DNA from: Heliopora coerulea
Lineage: Eukaryota; Cnidaria; Anthozoa; Scleralcyonacea; Helioporidae
Length of the DNA stretch: 64,000 bases
Reading direction: 5' to 3'
NCBI GenBank assembly: GCA_030142905.1
Contig: JASJOG010000144.1
Coordinates: 1-64,000, forward strand
Numbering within the stretch: position 1 is the stretch's first letter; every line of letters begins with the position of its first letter. The notes under the pieces were generated by a model. That model saw only the letters and a program-made list of their open reading frames with translations. It searched no databases and was not told the DNA's origin. Below are positions 1 through 12,865 of the stretch, in pieces. The translations under genes were made by a program, and so were the position numbers.

Positions 1-120
1 AGTCTCCGGATTACCCACCGCTCGAGTAGCGATTTGAGCACTCTGGTCCCTTATCAATCCAAGTTCGTTCCGAGCTACCCTGATGAGCTGTAATACAGCG
101 AAACGTACGTCTGCAGATTG

Positions 121-166
121 AACATATATGTATGTATGTATGTATGTATATATATATATATATATC
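121..166. repeat. TATG / AT microsatellite
   Basis: A run of TATG units passes directly into a run of AT dinucleotides. It is a simple-sequence tract with no sign of function. Confidence 0.9.
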
Positions 167-2235
167 ACATTGCAGGTTTTGTTCTGGTAGCCCGGTTTCC
201 TCCTGTCGTAACACTGGACCCATGAGATGTTGCACTTAATGGACCCCAAGGATGAACAGCTTAGCTAGTTGGTAGGGTTATCCACCATAAATAAAGACAC
301 TTTACTTCCCTTACTTATCCCTGAAAACTGTCCAGTGTTGTGAAAAACATTTTTTCTTACGTTCTCCGAAGCAAGTTACCTGAACTCCTGTGGGGAAGAG
401 ATGCTACTGGGAGATCGATCATTTCGAGTGAAGTAGATCTACGTGGCTTTGGGAAATGAGGGCAAAAAGCTGTCATTAAAAGACCACATGTACAATTTCG
501 CACGAAAAGGGCAGGGGTCGCACCCCTTGCATCCCCCTCTAGTTGGGGTCTGGAAGTCAGTTAACGTGTACGTAACCTATTATCATTGGGGGAGTATAGC
601 AAGGAGTTTTTAAATTGCTCGACAAACATATAGAAATGACGAAATTTTGTTAAAAAGTACATGAATACCTTAGTGCGGTTAAAAAATAAGTTTATCAACT
701 CCCAGAGAGCAAAATAAATTGAACCAAAGATGATATAATTTATACTACATTCTACATAATTAGATGAATTTTATCTGCCATTAACTACATGAAACCAGAG
801 ATTAGGACAGTGAATGACGTCAAGTCTGTTTGATGGATTGCCTCTGTCCTACTTGTAAACAAGTTGTATCGATCCTGACTCAGGATTCCTGAGTCTATTT
901 TTCGCTCTGCTGAAACCGTGAGTCTGTCATAATTTGCTCCCTGAAGAAAAACAAAAATACGTCGCTTGTCCTGAAGTATCTAGTAAGTACTGCTTTGGCT
1001 CTTCCTCTGCATGAATTCCGCTTTGAGACACGTTCCATCTCTCTAAAATTTACTTGCTAATAGCTATTTAAGTGTCGTCTTACATGAGTATGAAACATAG
1101 AGTCGGTCTTGTTTCATGGCATGTTTAATTTTCAGTTCTACTGTACGTTTGAATATGTGTATCATCCATGTCTTCTGTGGTTGAGCTCATGAAAGAAAAT
1201 GATCGGACAATTAGTGAAGACGAGCTTCGACAAATGTATGTTTGCGCCTCAACTCGTTCGGTCGAAGCGCGGAGAATGCTAAGGTCAGAAGCTCATAGCA
1301 GAAGAAAACCATGCCAACTTGGACAATTTCGGTTTATTTAGCAAAATTCTTTGTAGATTGCTAGCGAAACTGGATTCGTTGACCGATCAAAACTTATTTG
1401 ATAGATCACAAACTCGATCCAAGGGATCGGGTGTAATTTTTTGCTGTTGATATTCGTTATGACGCATAACACGCGCAGCACTGAGCACACAAGCCAGAAA
1501 TTGGGGAACGCTAATTTCAAGTTAAATTCGAGGAAATTCATTCGAGTACCTTACTGATCTTAAAGCTTTCTTTGTACTGTAAACACACTAGTTTTGCTCA
1601 CAAAATGTCTGTATTGGGGACATGCATTGGATGTCGATATCAATTACATGGAACCATCATGTTTAATTGTTTTGTCTGGCCCGCGATAACTGGTGGCCTT
1701 CCAAGTCTGCTAAATTCAACAGTCCGAAGTCTTTCCTTCATGCTGTTTGTAGCACAAAATTTACACCCCTCCGTAGACGACAGGACAATTAATAGATTAA
1801 GTTGACAAATTCTGCATCGAACAGAACCCTAGTACTTTTATTCACTGAGCGGTGCACCTCAAACAGGTTGTCATAAGTATTATTGCGCAAAGCAACGATG
1901 CTCATTAATGTCAGAGACTAAGACCCTCAGCGAACACAACGCGAAATTCATCAGTGGCGTGTGCCACCCAAGACTTTTTCATCCAAGGCAAAGAGTACGC
2001 ACTTCTCGATGTTTGGATATCCGGTCAGGCATTTCTTCTGGTGCAAGATATACTACCCCAAGGCATTTTGACTTTGGGAGAAACGAGAGCTGCTACGTCG
2101 TGTTTGATGTCAACCTAATCGACAAAATTCTTCGAAAATTTTCACTTTTTGGATGTCGAAAGGACATGCAGCAAATATCCAATGCAATGTCAATGATTCG
2201 TGATATCTTTTAACTTTTCCGTATTCCACTTTTTA

Positions 2236-2425
2236 ATTTTACTGTGGCAAACGTCAGACGAGTTTACGATGGCTTGTACCAGCCGAGTTAAATTATGGAC
2301 AACGCCGAGTGGTTTTTACCCAGACCAACAACGGACGATTTTACTCCAAGCAGCCCAGGGCAGATTTACTCGGGCCAGCGTCAAATGATTTTACTCTTCA
2401 TGGGGAATCGTCCCAGACCGGGAAA
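2236..2425 (+). repeat. Dispersed hairpin repeat, diverged cluster
   Basis: Two to three degraded units carrying the phrases 'GACGATTTTACTC' and 'CCAGACCGGGAAAGG'. Related sequence occurs at 12450-12556, 12866-13070, 17941-18008, 33345-33420 (inverted) and 61358-61437. Each better-preserved unit contains two short inverted repeats that would fold as consecutive hairpins. Confidence 0.6.
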
Positions 2426-5374
2426 GGTAAAGGCGACTCCCAATTTACCAGAGGTTTCTACATGTTTGCACTCGTCAGTTGGGGCAAGTTATATGATTTG
2501 AAACAGTTGTTCGATTAATAATATACAAGAAAAAAATTTTTCGATTCTGATTGGCTAAGAGCAGTGCAACTTCAAGGTAACACAGTACCGAAAAAAGATA
2601 TTCCAGTAATTTGCACTGAATTACCTTGTTTTGGCACTGCAATAATTTTTCCATGCATATTAATTGTTAATAGCATGATTTCTCTTGCAATTTGGAAAAA
2701 CACTTGCGAATTTTTCAAAGACCTCAAGTAGCACTGGTCCTTCTTACTCGTGCTCTTTTGATAGTTTTTGAAAAACTCACTCGTGCGTGTTTTTTCCAAG
2801 TTGCATTCGAAACCGTGCTTTTTCCTGTACTAATAGTGAGCATATATTTCATATGAAGGAGAGCATGACGGCCAAGTTGGTATACTAAAGAAAACCTAAT
2901 TCAAATCTGTTGATAGCTCACCAAAGTCTAAATTTTTACAGATTTCTACCACAGAAAGCTCCATAACAAGGCTGACTTTTTATTGTTGAAAATATCTGTA
3001 ATCGTGTGAACAAATTTTGCTAACATCACCCCATACAACTGTATCTCTTCAGTTGCATGTTAGCAGATATTTTAGGAAAGCAAAAATAGTCTCTAAATTG
3101 CTGCGAATTGCTACCCAAAGCGTTTATACATTGGAACAGATTCGACAAAAGGCTGTTCCGTTCGTTGTTCAATCGCATTCCAAGAGTGGATATCCGAAGG
3201 ATTGAATTACCAGCCGCACCCAGAGTTCGTAACGTCCCAAGGTTTATTATGGCTGATGTAGTGTGTATCGAAACCACCTATGCATAAAATTATTCTGCAC
3301 TTGTTCAATTTACATAATGCTTTTTCAGCCTTTCTGCTCGACACAAGGCATGTTTAATGGATGACAAAAGGAAGTCTCGAAGGACGGTAACATCAACATT
3401 TTATCCAGAGGTGAGTTACTTGAGGGCTGAAAATCGTTGGTTTACTGTCAAGGGTCCGGTGTTACGCCTCTTCAGCTTAAGACTTTCTTGTCTTTTCGAT
3501 GACCTTCGTCGATTTGAACGGATAGCTTTGTTGAACCGACGAGAGTGAATGCAATATCGATTCCGTTTTGTAGTTTATTTTCGTTTACAAAGCAGTGGCG
3601 GTTCGCTACTTTTTTCATATGTGTCTAATGACGGGATGAATAGTCAATCATCGTCTACAGAAATCAGGGAAGCGCGTATGGTTTTCGCTTCTTCGAAACC
3701 CGTTCATGCGTTCATAATGTTGTATTCCTTCACGAAAACTTTCCTTCAGTAATTTTACCTAATATCATCACAAGAACTGACGAAAATCAGTTACAATGCT
3801 GGTTTTTTACCTTCTGTTTCGCTTTTGCGATCAAGATACGGAGTGACAGTAATTCAACTACTCGACTACACGATTACTTGTGAAGCATACATCTACACGT
3901 CTTACACAGCATGATGGTTGCTTAAGGTTGTATATATTTCTAATGTATGTGATTCAGTGGTAAGAGTCTTCAGGATGTGTTGCAACATTCACAAACTAAT
4001 CATGAGTAGAAATTGTGTTCCTGAGAGATAATCATATACTCCAGGGCGAGAAATCGTATGCGACAATCGTTATCGTGTGGATGGAGCTTTAGACTGCTTC
4101 AGCTGGAAGCGTTTTAAATGCTATGCCAATCCATATTTTGTAAACTCTTGTTGCATGATATTGCTCTGGTGTGACTCTGGTGAGAATTGGTTTGGGATTC
4201 AGAATGATATTCTTGATACAATGAAACTACGACTTCATTTCGCTTTCATAATGTACCATCTATCTACATCGAATGCACGTGAATGATTAAAGATGTATGT
4301 CGGAAGTAAATGCTACTTGAGACATTGAGAACAAACAATTCTACGCAGTTTGACTAAAGACGTCTTAATTTAACGGTAAACCAATTGATGGAATCTAGCG
4401 AATCATGATATTTTGTTCATCAGTTCAACTCTTACATTTTTATTCCAATTCGGGAAGAGAAAATGCGGTTGCAATGCTCTTTGAATACTGTTGATCTGTA
4501 ATTGTACTAGATGCGGAGATTCAATATGGACCTTGTGATATTCTTCTATACACAGCTGCATTCACGTGCTAAACTGAGGGTATTATCATTTATAATCGTA
4601 ATATAACGAACATCCTTAAAACGAACCGGCGGGAAACTTATTGGATGACAACATTTCCCATTTTTTCCCCAACATTCACCAGTCGAAGGCTGTTCAGGTA
4701 GTCGAAAGCTCGTCAATAAAAATCTCAGGTCAGAGAACGCCTTGTATTCAATTATTTCCCATTTTGTTGGGGGACTGAGTTCGATTTTAAGGGGATATCC
4801 CAACGTCTGAATTTAATGTACGAAATTCCCAACATCCATCAACAGCCCACCCGAACCATTGGTCTTTGTTAGTTCTGGGCCATGCACTTAAACGTCGCCG
4901 CAGCGATAGTATCTGGAGGACAAGAAAAGGAGTTTGTCTTTGAAATACAGGAATGTCTCCAATTTCTATCAACCAGAGCTATATAGTGTGCACGAAACTA
5001 TAACAGAGCAATTCAGAATACTAATTACTTTAAGCAGTTCTGTGTTTTCCATATCTATCGTCGATGTATTCTGTATGGCTCTGGAGTTACATCAATTTAT
5101 TCTCAGTACAAAGGTATCTGTGAAAACCCTTTGAAATGGAAGAAAAGAGTAAAATTAGACCGTAAAATTAGGACAACTCGATCTTTCAACGTTCACCATT
5201 AACCAAAGAATAAGTGACATGATTTCTATTTTCCAACAGTCACCAAGTCCATTGTGCAGGTAGGGATACCCAGGGATCAGAGTGAAGCGGGAAGAACTGT
5301 GGCTCTGTCGCCAGTAGGTGTGAACAAATCAGATATGCATTAAGAACGAAATGTAGCTACCCAGCCGTGTAAAA

Positions 5375-5440
5375 TGTTGAACCCGCGACCCTGCGAATCT
5401 AAAGCAGTGCTTTGCGAGCTGAGCTGCAAAGGCCGTTGTC
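5375..5440 (-). repeat. tRNA-derived SINE remnant
   Basis: Read on the minus strand this contains an A-box-like 'GCAGCTCAGCTCGC' and a B-box-like 'GGTCGCGGGTTCAAC' at tRNA spacing. The acceptor ends do not pair and the B box is diverged, so it is a tRNA-like SINE head rather than a working tRNA. It lies about 100 bases before exon 1 of the lyase gene. Confidence 0.45.
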
Positions 5441-5499
5441 GAGAACATGGTCAACAGTTCTGTGTTTATAGAGATGGTAATGCCGATATTAGTGAGGGG

Positions 5500-5505
5500 T
5501 ATATA
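5500..5505 (+). promoter_or_regulatory. Possible TATA box of the lyase gene
   Basis: A TATATA lies 36 bases before the proposed start codon at 5541. That allows only a very short 5' leader, so this is a weak call. Confidence 0.25.
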
Positions 5506-5540
5506 CAAGGAGTATAAGTCATTTACCCTTGATCGAAGAA

Positions 5541-8500
5541 ATGGAGTTAAAAAGGAATGCTCTTAATTTTTTTTCGCAGCTATTTAGACTTCCAAATCTT
5601 GTACTTTTGTGTGCGTTGATAGTGATCTGGTTGCGGATGTGGAACTATTTACATTTGGAAACTAGTAAGTATTACGACTGTTAGAAATTACGTTTTTATG
5701 GAAAATATACTCCAAGGATGAGCTAAAACTCAACGTCGTGCCCAGGGCCTTTCAAGAGCCAAGCAAACATTACGGAAAATTCTGAACAGCGGGAGCAAAT
5801 GCCTCCGGCACAGGCTGTGGTCTTTAGTTGTAACTGGAATTTTCCTTGCTTGAACAAGATTCTTTTACCGCGCGTTTTGAGCGCATAGAAAGGACGAATT
5901 TAACACGAGCAATATTTTGGGTGTTTTTTTAAATTTTTGTTCAAGGACGTGCGTCCAAGTTTACAAAGTGAGCAAAATGCTGCTTGTTTTTGTCAGCATT
6001 TTTCGGAGCTTTTATCTCACGATAGATGGCCAGTTATGGAGCATCTCAGGACCTGTTTTTTAACGTCGTCGAAAGAGACATGAAAGTCTAACCATTTACT
6101 TATGTTGACGTAATAAACACCTCGATTATTCTGGGGCGTTGAAAAGTCGTCTGACCGAGCGCCAAGCGTGGATGTTGCAACTGGACGATACTTGTGATGA
6201 CCTCTATACTTCAAAAGATTATTTCAACTCTGCACGTGATTTGTCTGATGCAGTGTCAATTATTCATCCAATTTTGAGGGCCACGAGTTTAATTGTTACC
6301 TTCTTCAAACAAAGTCTGTTATTCGGCTCAATGCCAGCAAACCGAAGACATGGCCAATATGAAGTGGAATCCGTCACTGTATTTGTGAAAATGAAAATTT
6401 GCTAGCAACACGTGTCCAGATTAGTTCCTTTCTTCACGATCTTTTTCAGTTTTGAAAGATTGCGAACGTGTCGGATAGTAATATATGTACATTACAAAAT
6501 CAATAAATTCAATATATTTATTGATTAATATTAAATATTAAAATTGATTAATAAGTCAAGTATTATTGTTTGAAAGAAATAAGGCAGATTTTGCTCAAAT
6601 CTAATTCATATCTAAAGGGTTAAATTAACTTTCTCACAGGTCCCTCACTTCATGCTGTTCCACCAGTATTATCATTCGAAGACCCAGCGGAACTCGCTTA
6701 TTTTGAGGTCTCTGCGACCTCCGACTTAACGACGTCTGTGAAACACTATAAAGATGGATTCCATTCACTTCTCTGGCAGTGGCAGCCTGGGGACAGATTA
6801 ACCTTACGGTTAGGAAGACGTGTTTCAGGCAAAATGAGCGGAATCAAGATTTGGATATACCGCAACCAGTCTTCAATTTCTAACCTCACCATCTCCCTTA
6901 TTGACTCAACGGCATTCTCCAATCAGGCGATGATCATCAGTTTCAATTTTTCTCTGAATTTCAAAGGATGGCGCGCGGCATGGGTTGGACTTCGAGAAGC
7001 CGAATCGCTTCCAAAAAATCCGGGATACGATCAAGTTGTTATAGACTCTCCTTCAGAAAATGTAACTTCCAAAGTAATTTTTGTAGACTTGCTGTGTCTG
7101 GCCACAAATGTACATAGGCAGTCACGTGACGAAATCGTTCCACCTATCGGCAAAAGCATTTACACAATAACAAGTCTTTGGCAGCAGGTTTACAAATGGA
7201 GTCGGGTTATCCCACCGCCTGTGGACGGGACAACGCCACTAAACCAAAGTGAAAAAGAGCACTTGGGGAACTTGACCCTAATTGAAAAACGCCTCATGAA
7301 TTGGTTTGCAAACGAAAGCCTGGGACCTAGCCATTACACTGGCAATTTAAAGAAGCGATGGGAATCGTTGGTTGTTCTTGGATTTCACCAAGCAAGGAGG
7401 CTAATAAAAGAACTGAACATAACAATTACTGATGGTATTCTTACTGGGTCTCCTCTTTTTACGAAATATTCGGCATTTGGAAGTTCCCAAAAAATTGGAA
7501 GAAATAAAAAACTCGGATTGGTTACTAACGAGGTTCTTTTCCCCTTAACTTTGGAATACTACTTTTCAACGAAACCACAACACCTAAGGGATCAAGTTAC
7601 CAGAGAGTTAGCGAACGTAAACAGACCTGTCCAACGAAGAGCTGCCGTAATGAGGATTACTAAAGGAGATGAAATACTTTGTGAATTTATGTTGGCAGAA
7701 CTGGAGGCTTATAATACGCCGATTTCTCCCCGTGTTCTCCGAAACGTCCTTGATAGGCTAAATGAGAAAAAACTTGAAACTATATTGCAGTTACTTGAGT
7801 ATATTTCTGACCAAGGCTGGAGTGAAGGAAGCGGTTTTGGTTCGTTGGATCATGAGATGAACAAAGCTGGTTCTGGTTTCATGCATTCGTTATATCTTCT
7901 CAAACCGGTGCTCGCACGGAAAGGCAAACTCGAGTCTGTGATAAAGACTATGAAATGGTACAACGAGTTTGGTGAGGTTTACCAAACTAACTTCGAATTC
8001 AACGGTACCAGCGCCGATAGGATGCGCACCATCATACTCTATCGATTGGAAACAGTCCTCATGAACCCTGCGCGAACGATTAAAGAGCAGAGAGAGAAAC
8101 TTAGAGACATGGCAGCGTACAGCCGATGGTGCAACAACGCTTTGCTTGTTAACACAGCGTTTGAAGGCGTTTTTAAGCCTGATCTTTCGTGCTTTCACCA
8201 TCTAGCAGTCTACGGTCCGGCCTATTCGCCGGAGGCTTTAACTGTAGCAGCGCTGGTATATTATTTGCTGGATGGCACGTCGTTTTCACTCAACCCAGAT
8301 TCGAGGAAGAACATACGAGACAGACTCGATTCCTATCAGGAAATGGCTTTGCTGTATTCTATACCAAACTCGATCGCAGGTCGTTTTCCAGGTTATTCAA
8401 GCTCAACTTTAATTAAAATGCTACCTGCTTTTTCACATCTGTCGGCCGGTTCACAAAATCTTCAAGCTAATGGTGAACTTGAGCCTTTTTCACTAGGCCC

Positions 8501-10085
8501 GGATATTGGCATGGTGGAAACATTTCGAAGGTTATATCGCCCACACTACCCGAACGTAGTGGAATATTTGAGAAACGGCACTCCGGGTCCAACGAATGAG
8601 TACTTGTTCTCGTTAGGCGCGTTGGAAACTATGGAAGCCATTTATAGCAAAGCTAAGCAAGCTAACATCACGGCGAGAAAGTCCCCAACGGGACACTGGG
8701 TACGAAATTACGTCGCATTGTCCATTCACCGTCGGGAAAACTGGGCGGTTAGCGTAAAGGGATTCAACCGATTCATTTGGGATTACGAAAGTTCAAATGA
8801 TGAGAACGTCTATGGCCTTTATGCATCACACGGGGCGCTCCAAATTTCCAACAGCGAGGAAAGCTTGAAGGCGTATGACGTAGAAAATGGTTGGGACTGG
8901 ACACGAATTCCCGGAACCACAACTGTGAAAATGAATCTCGACCAGATGGTCAGCCGACCGTCAGCAAGATATTACCAGCAATCGAAGTTGGTTGGGGGAG
9001 TTACTCTCGTGAGCAAAGACGCTAAGTTGGCCAATGGAGTATTCGCCATGCGGTTTCAACAACCACGTTACGATTTTCCGGCCCAGACTTTCAAGAGTAA
9101 AATTGAATTTTATTTCAAGAAGTCCGTTTTCTTCTACAACGACTTGATAGTTTGTCTTGGAAGTGATATAAATGTGGAGAAAAGTGATCCAAATCGCACG
9201 CAGACAACTTTGTTTCAGGACAAGCTTGTTAAGCCATCGGCGACTTCGACGATATACATCAATGGCGTCACGAAGTGGCTTCGTCACGACCTACGCCTGC
9301 GCACTGATATTTCCGCCGCCATGTTGGATACAAACGGAAACGGTTACTACGTTCCAAAGGATTCTCCTTTAAACATTCAAATCAGTCGACAACTATCACG
9401 AAAAAGTAGTGGAGAAGAAGTGAGTAGTGCTCGGTATGCCACCGCTTGGTTGGATCACGGAGTTAATCCTTTAAGCGCGCATTATGAATACGCAATTCTT
9501 GTGGCCACAAATGCTGCGGACATTGAAGCCTTGAAGGCCGCTCAAAATTCCTCCTCTCCTCGATACGTAGTTCTGCAGAAGAACTCCGAAGCACACGTGG
9601 TCATGTTTACCAATTCGGTTAGCGCTTCCAGACTGTATGGCTACGCTTTCTACGACCGCAAGGCACTTACTAACGGTCCAGTTCGCCACGTTAGCGCCGA
9701 GTGTATCGTAATGGCCGAAGTCGATGGTCCAAATTTTTCCGATATTAACATTAGTATCAACTCGCCTGATCTTAACTTCAACACCTCCAAGATACTTAAT
9801 ACTAGCGAGGACAATGGTGTGAACGAGTATTTTTACATGAGAAGTCAGCCGGTAGAAATAACAGTGGAGTTAAAGAATCCTGTTTCCTTGAACGTCCAGA
9901 GGGTTCTAGTCAATGGGAAAACAATCAGTAAGTCAGAATTGGGCGGCTACGTTGAAGTAGAACCAGATGACCCACTTCATCGAAGTCTAGGAGGGAGACG
10001 CGTCATTTTCAAGAGGCTTGTAAACGGTGAAAGTGTGGAAGCCCATCTTGTTGGGCGAGGAGACTTGGAAGCCGAGCTAATATAG
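5541..10085 (+). CDS. Chondroitinase ABC-type polysaccharide lyase (PL8), two exons
   Basis: Exons 5541-5664 and 6640-10085 join in phase across a GTAAGT donor and a TTCTCACAG acceptor to give 1189 residues. By family, the product cleaves chondroitin/dermatan sulfate by beta-elimination. Exon 1 encodes a basic start and a hydrophobic stretch (residues 17-31), a signal peptide or type II anchor, so the enzyme should be secreted or face outward. An N-terminal beta-sandwich (about 50-270) is followed by the alpha-toroid catalytic part and C-terminal beta domains. Candidate catalytic residues are His562, Tyr570 (or Tyr566), Arg623 in 'AGRFPGY' and Glu758 in 'IWDYESSNDEN'. The later blocks 'GWDWTRIPGTTT', 'TTLFQ' and 'DTNGNGY' match the bacterial chondroitinase ABC family strongly. 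Bacterial relatives are about 1000 residues. Many N-x-S/T sequons occur. The single huge exon plus a small leader exon suggests an acquired bacterial gene. Family assignment is firm; activity is inferred. Confidence 0.92.
5665..6639 (+). other. Intron 1 of the lyase gene
   Basis: This 975-base intron has a GTAAGT donor at 5665 and a pyrimidine-rich CTTTCTCACAG acceptor ending at 6639. It interrupts a Ser codon (residue 42) after its first base. Its last 200 bases are AT-rich. I see no gene inside it. Confidence 0.85.
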
Positions 10086-10296
10086 ATCCTTTCCGCACTG
10101 AGTATGCAGTATCAAAATACTGTATCAAACAGTGGCGAAGCTAAGCATAGCGATTGATCATACTATGCGAATTTAAAATTATCTCAAAGGTCTTTCAATT
10201 CAAAGGTCTTTATTGAATTCATAAGATAAAATAACATATTCTATATTACAAGTGTGGATATAAATAAATTAAAATACCATGTTATACTTAAATTAT
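10086..10296 (+). other. 3' flank of the lyase gene
   Basis: The stop codon is followed by about 170 AT-rich bases and an AATAAA near 10263, a plausible polyadenylation signal. A reverse transcriptase fragment on the opposite strand begins just beyond. Confidence 0.5.
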
Positions 10297-11020
10297 TCAG
10301 TTTAAAAAGGTGTTCATAAATCCATTAGTGTTTATCTTTGGACGTTGACTAAACTTATTCCTTAAGTTATAATTAGTGTTTTTTGCTTTTGGTACATGAC
10401 AACAGATTGGATGATTAGTGAGTGTAGATGCTTTTTTAATTATTTGTTTATCCTGATTTTCCAAACGTTTGCGTACATCCAGATATTTCGAAATGTATCT
10501 GCGTTTATGACAACGATCTAAAAAACACTGTATTGTGGTTAATTCAGAGTCAACGGCGCCGTAGACAGATAAGCCATAGGTAATATTAGACAATACAATA
10601 CTGTTAAAAAGGTAGTCAATCTCGGCTTGCTCACAACCATCCTTACGTAGTAATCTGAGGACATGAAGACATCTGCTCGCCTTAGCTAGCTTATTTTTTA
10701 CATGCAATGTAAACCTGCTATGTTGAAAAGTAACTCATAGTATACAGAGAGATTCACACTGTGGTATGTTCAACGTATTCGGGAAGGTCGCCTTTTTCCC
10801 TTTTTTATAAAACGTCAGTTCTTTACATTTCTCGGAATTACATGACATGGAATTTATATCCGACCAATTCTTGAACTGAGTAACAAGCTGCTTTGAGCAA
10901 TCCCTTTCATTCCATACTGGTGCTAATATGGTGTCATCATCAGCATATTTACAAAGGGCGTCTTCACTGCCTTGTTTAACTTCCAGGTCATTAAGAAATA
11001 TGTTGAATAAGAATGGTCCA
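10297..11020 (-). mobile_element. Broken non-LTR retrotransposon reverse transcriptase fragment
   Basis: Reading leftward from 11020, the minus strand encodes the palm region of a reverse transcriptase, with 'FLFNIFLNDLE' followed by the catalytic 'KYADDD' box. It continues through the thumb to a C-terminus ending 'YNLRNKFSQRPKINTN', typical of CR1/L2/Jockey-type elements. An in-frame stop at 10735-10737 interrupts the frame; the part after it (10297-10707) stays open for 136 residues. The N-terminal fingers and the endonuclease domain are absent, so this is a dead 5'-truncated copy. Confidence 0.85.
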
Positions 11021-12449
11021 TCTTGCTATCCATCGTTGCTATCTTGGCATAGCAACAGGTCAAGCTCTCCATATATGAAATTATGTACGACATTCAGACA
11101 TCAAGCAAACCACATCCATCAAGTATTTTTGGAGCAATTTCTGGTAATGCTTAGCATCACTGCTTGCTTGACCATCAATTGTTGCATTTTTATATAGTGA
11201 CCTTTGCGTTGGTGGATGTATGTGGCTTGATAGCTGAATATCGTTGATCATTATAAATTTGCATAGCATGATCGGTTGCTATGCTTTGCTTCGCCACCGT
11301 CAAAGAAAATCCAAATTGACTAATTTGGAGACTTAAATGTTACGCAATTGATTTTTCTTTCCTAAAATGTTTTGCGCTGAAAATTCGTTTCTCGGGTTTT
11401 CATACACTGATTAGATATACGGACTTTTTGAGACAAAAGCGGAAGCTCGACTTCTTATTTGCGGATTTTCGCAGAGGTTCGAATTATTATTCGCGAGATT
11501 TTGATTACCGCGTCATTCACTGGTATTGTCATTTCTTAGTTCACAGTGTATTGCTTGACAAAAGCAAAGTATCGGGTGTTGCCTAGGCAGTTCTGAATTG
11601 ATGTAGCAAAAAGTTTAAAGGTAGAAGTCATAAATAAATTCCTCCGTGAGACTTAAAGCTTTCGCACTGCGAATTATGTCATACGAGCGAAACACGCCAG
11701 GATTTTTTAATTGAAAGGAGGTTACCGTTCAACTGCACCGTCGCAAACATAACACACTCTGATCAAAAGACGCGAATTAAATGACTACTCTCATTAATAA
11801 AAGAAATTACTGTTAAGACGCTCAGTTTGCATTAATTCTCAATTAATCAAACTATGATGTTCAAAATCGCTAAAGGTTTTGTGCCCAACTACTGATTAGA
11901 ACTTTTCAATTTCCGAGACAGTCCTCACTACAGCTTTCGGAATAGTAACATAGAATGTTCCTGGGCAAAGTCTAACACGAATTTCCTAAAGAAAAGCTTT
12001 CCATATGGAGGAGCTGTGTCATTGAACTCGCTACCCAACTTTCTACTTCAAGAAAAATCTGATTATTCAATCGCATCTTTCAAAAAGAAAAAAACACTCA
12101 ATTTTGAGTAGCAGAATTGAAGTTCCTGCAAATTTAATTCTTAATGTTGTAAATAGTTCATAGATTAGTTCCTAGAATAGTTCGGGTGTATGTAAGCTTT
12201 TTTTTTGTTGTAAATATAATTATGTAGGTTAATTAGGTTATGTAAGAGAAACACACGGTCCTTTGAAAATCAGTATAACACTGATAGATTACCGTGTTTA
12301 AATAATTTTAAATAATAATAGTTTGAGCGTTAATTTTCTACCCTTGGGTAATCTAGATGACAAAGCTTTTGCTATATGACTTGATTATATCGTATGTGTA
12401 TACCATTAGAGATCTCTAGAAGATTCGTGAAGTTTATTCGCTCCCGTAA
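11021..12449. other. Gene-free stretch
   Basis: AT-rich sequence with only short frames and no motif I recognise. Confidence 0.5.
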
Positions 12450-12556
12450 CTCTTCCCGGTCAGGATCAGTCTTCTCTTTTACTTTGGCTAACGCCAAACG
12501 ATGTTGCTTTGGCTGTCGCTGGGCGAAAGACGTCTCAGACCGGAAAGGGTTATAAA
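12450..12556 (+). repeat. Dispersed hairpin repeat copy
   Basis: One unit containing 'TTTTACTTTGGCTAACGCC' and ending 'CAGACCGGAAAGGGTT', the same order as in the other copies. Confidence 0.65.
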
Positions 12557-12739
12557 TTCCTCAAGTCTTTTGGGTCGACGATATAAAAATAGGATGCTGT
12601 GCAGGCAGTGTTAAATAAAGTAAAAAGTTCACGACTGCCTTGTTAGCTAGTCGTTGATTTGTTTTTTGTTTCTCACATCTCATTGGCGAACTTTTTGTTA
12701 CGTGACTCGTTTTCTTATAAAACCTAGTCTGGTTGTTAT

Positions 12740-12850
12740 TTCTGTTTCAGAACATGTTTCTGTACTCTGACGAAGGGTCTTTGATCGAAACGTTGGAATT
12801 CTTTGCGATCAGTCACGGCAGTTATCTATCTTTGAAGTTTTGAATTCTTT
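12740..12850 (+). repeat. Penelope-like terminal repeat fragment (possible)
   Basis: It contains 'CTGACGAAGGGTCTTTGATC' followed by 'GAAACGTTGGAATTC'. This phrasing resembles the terminal repeats of the Penelope-like elements elsewhere in the window ('...TCATCATCAGACC', 'AAACTTTAGTAAAATTTTAT'). No coding part remains. Confidence 0.35.
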
Positions 12851-12865
12851 TCGGCTCGTTTCCCG

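Larger units (their letters stand above)
1..5374. other. Gene-free stretch at left edge
   Basis: I recognise no coding exon here. Open frames are short and show no protein-family motif; the longest, 1908-2213 (+), has no hydrophobic segment, domain motif or convincing splice context. The stretch holds a TATG/AT microsatellite near 121-166 and a cluster of the dispersed hairpin repeat at 2236-2425. It also holds a diverged copy of a repeat (3960-4080) that recurs near 29047 and, inverted, near 32570. Confidence 0.5.

Noticed and set aside
3591..3606. CAGTGGCGG resembling a hAT terminus
   Set aside because: No inverted partner or 8-bp duplication was found nearby.
7890..9689. Several 70-108 codon frames within the lyase exon on the other strand or frame
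   Set aside because: Shadows of the PL8 coding sequence.
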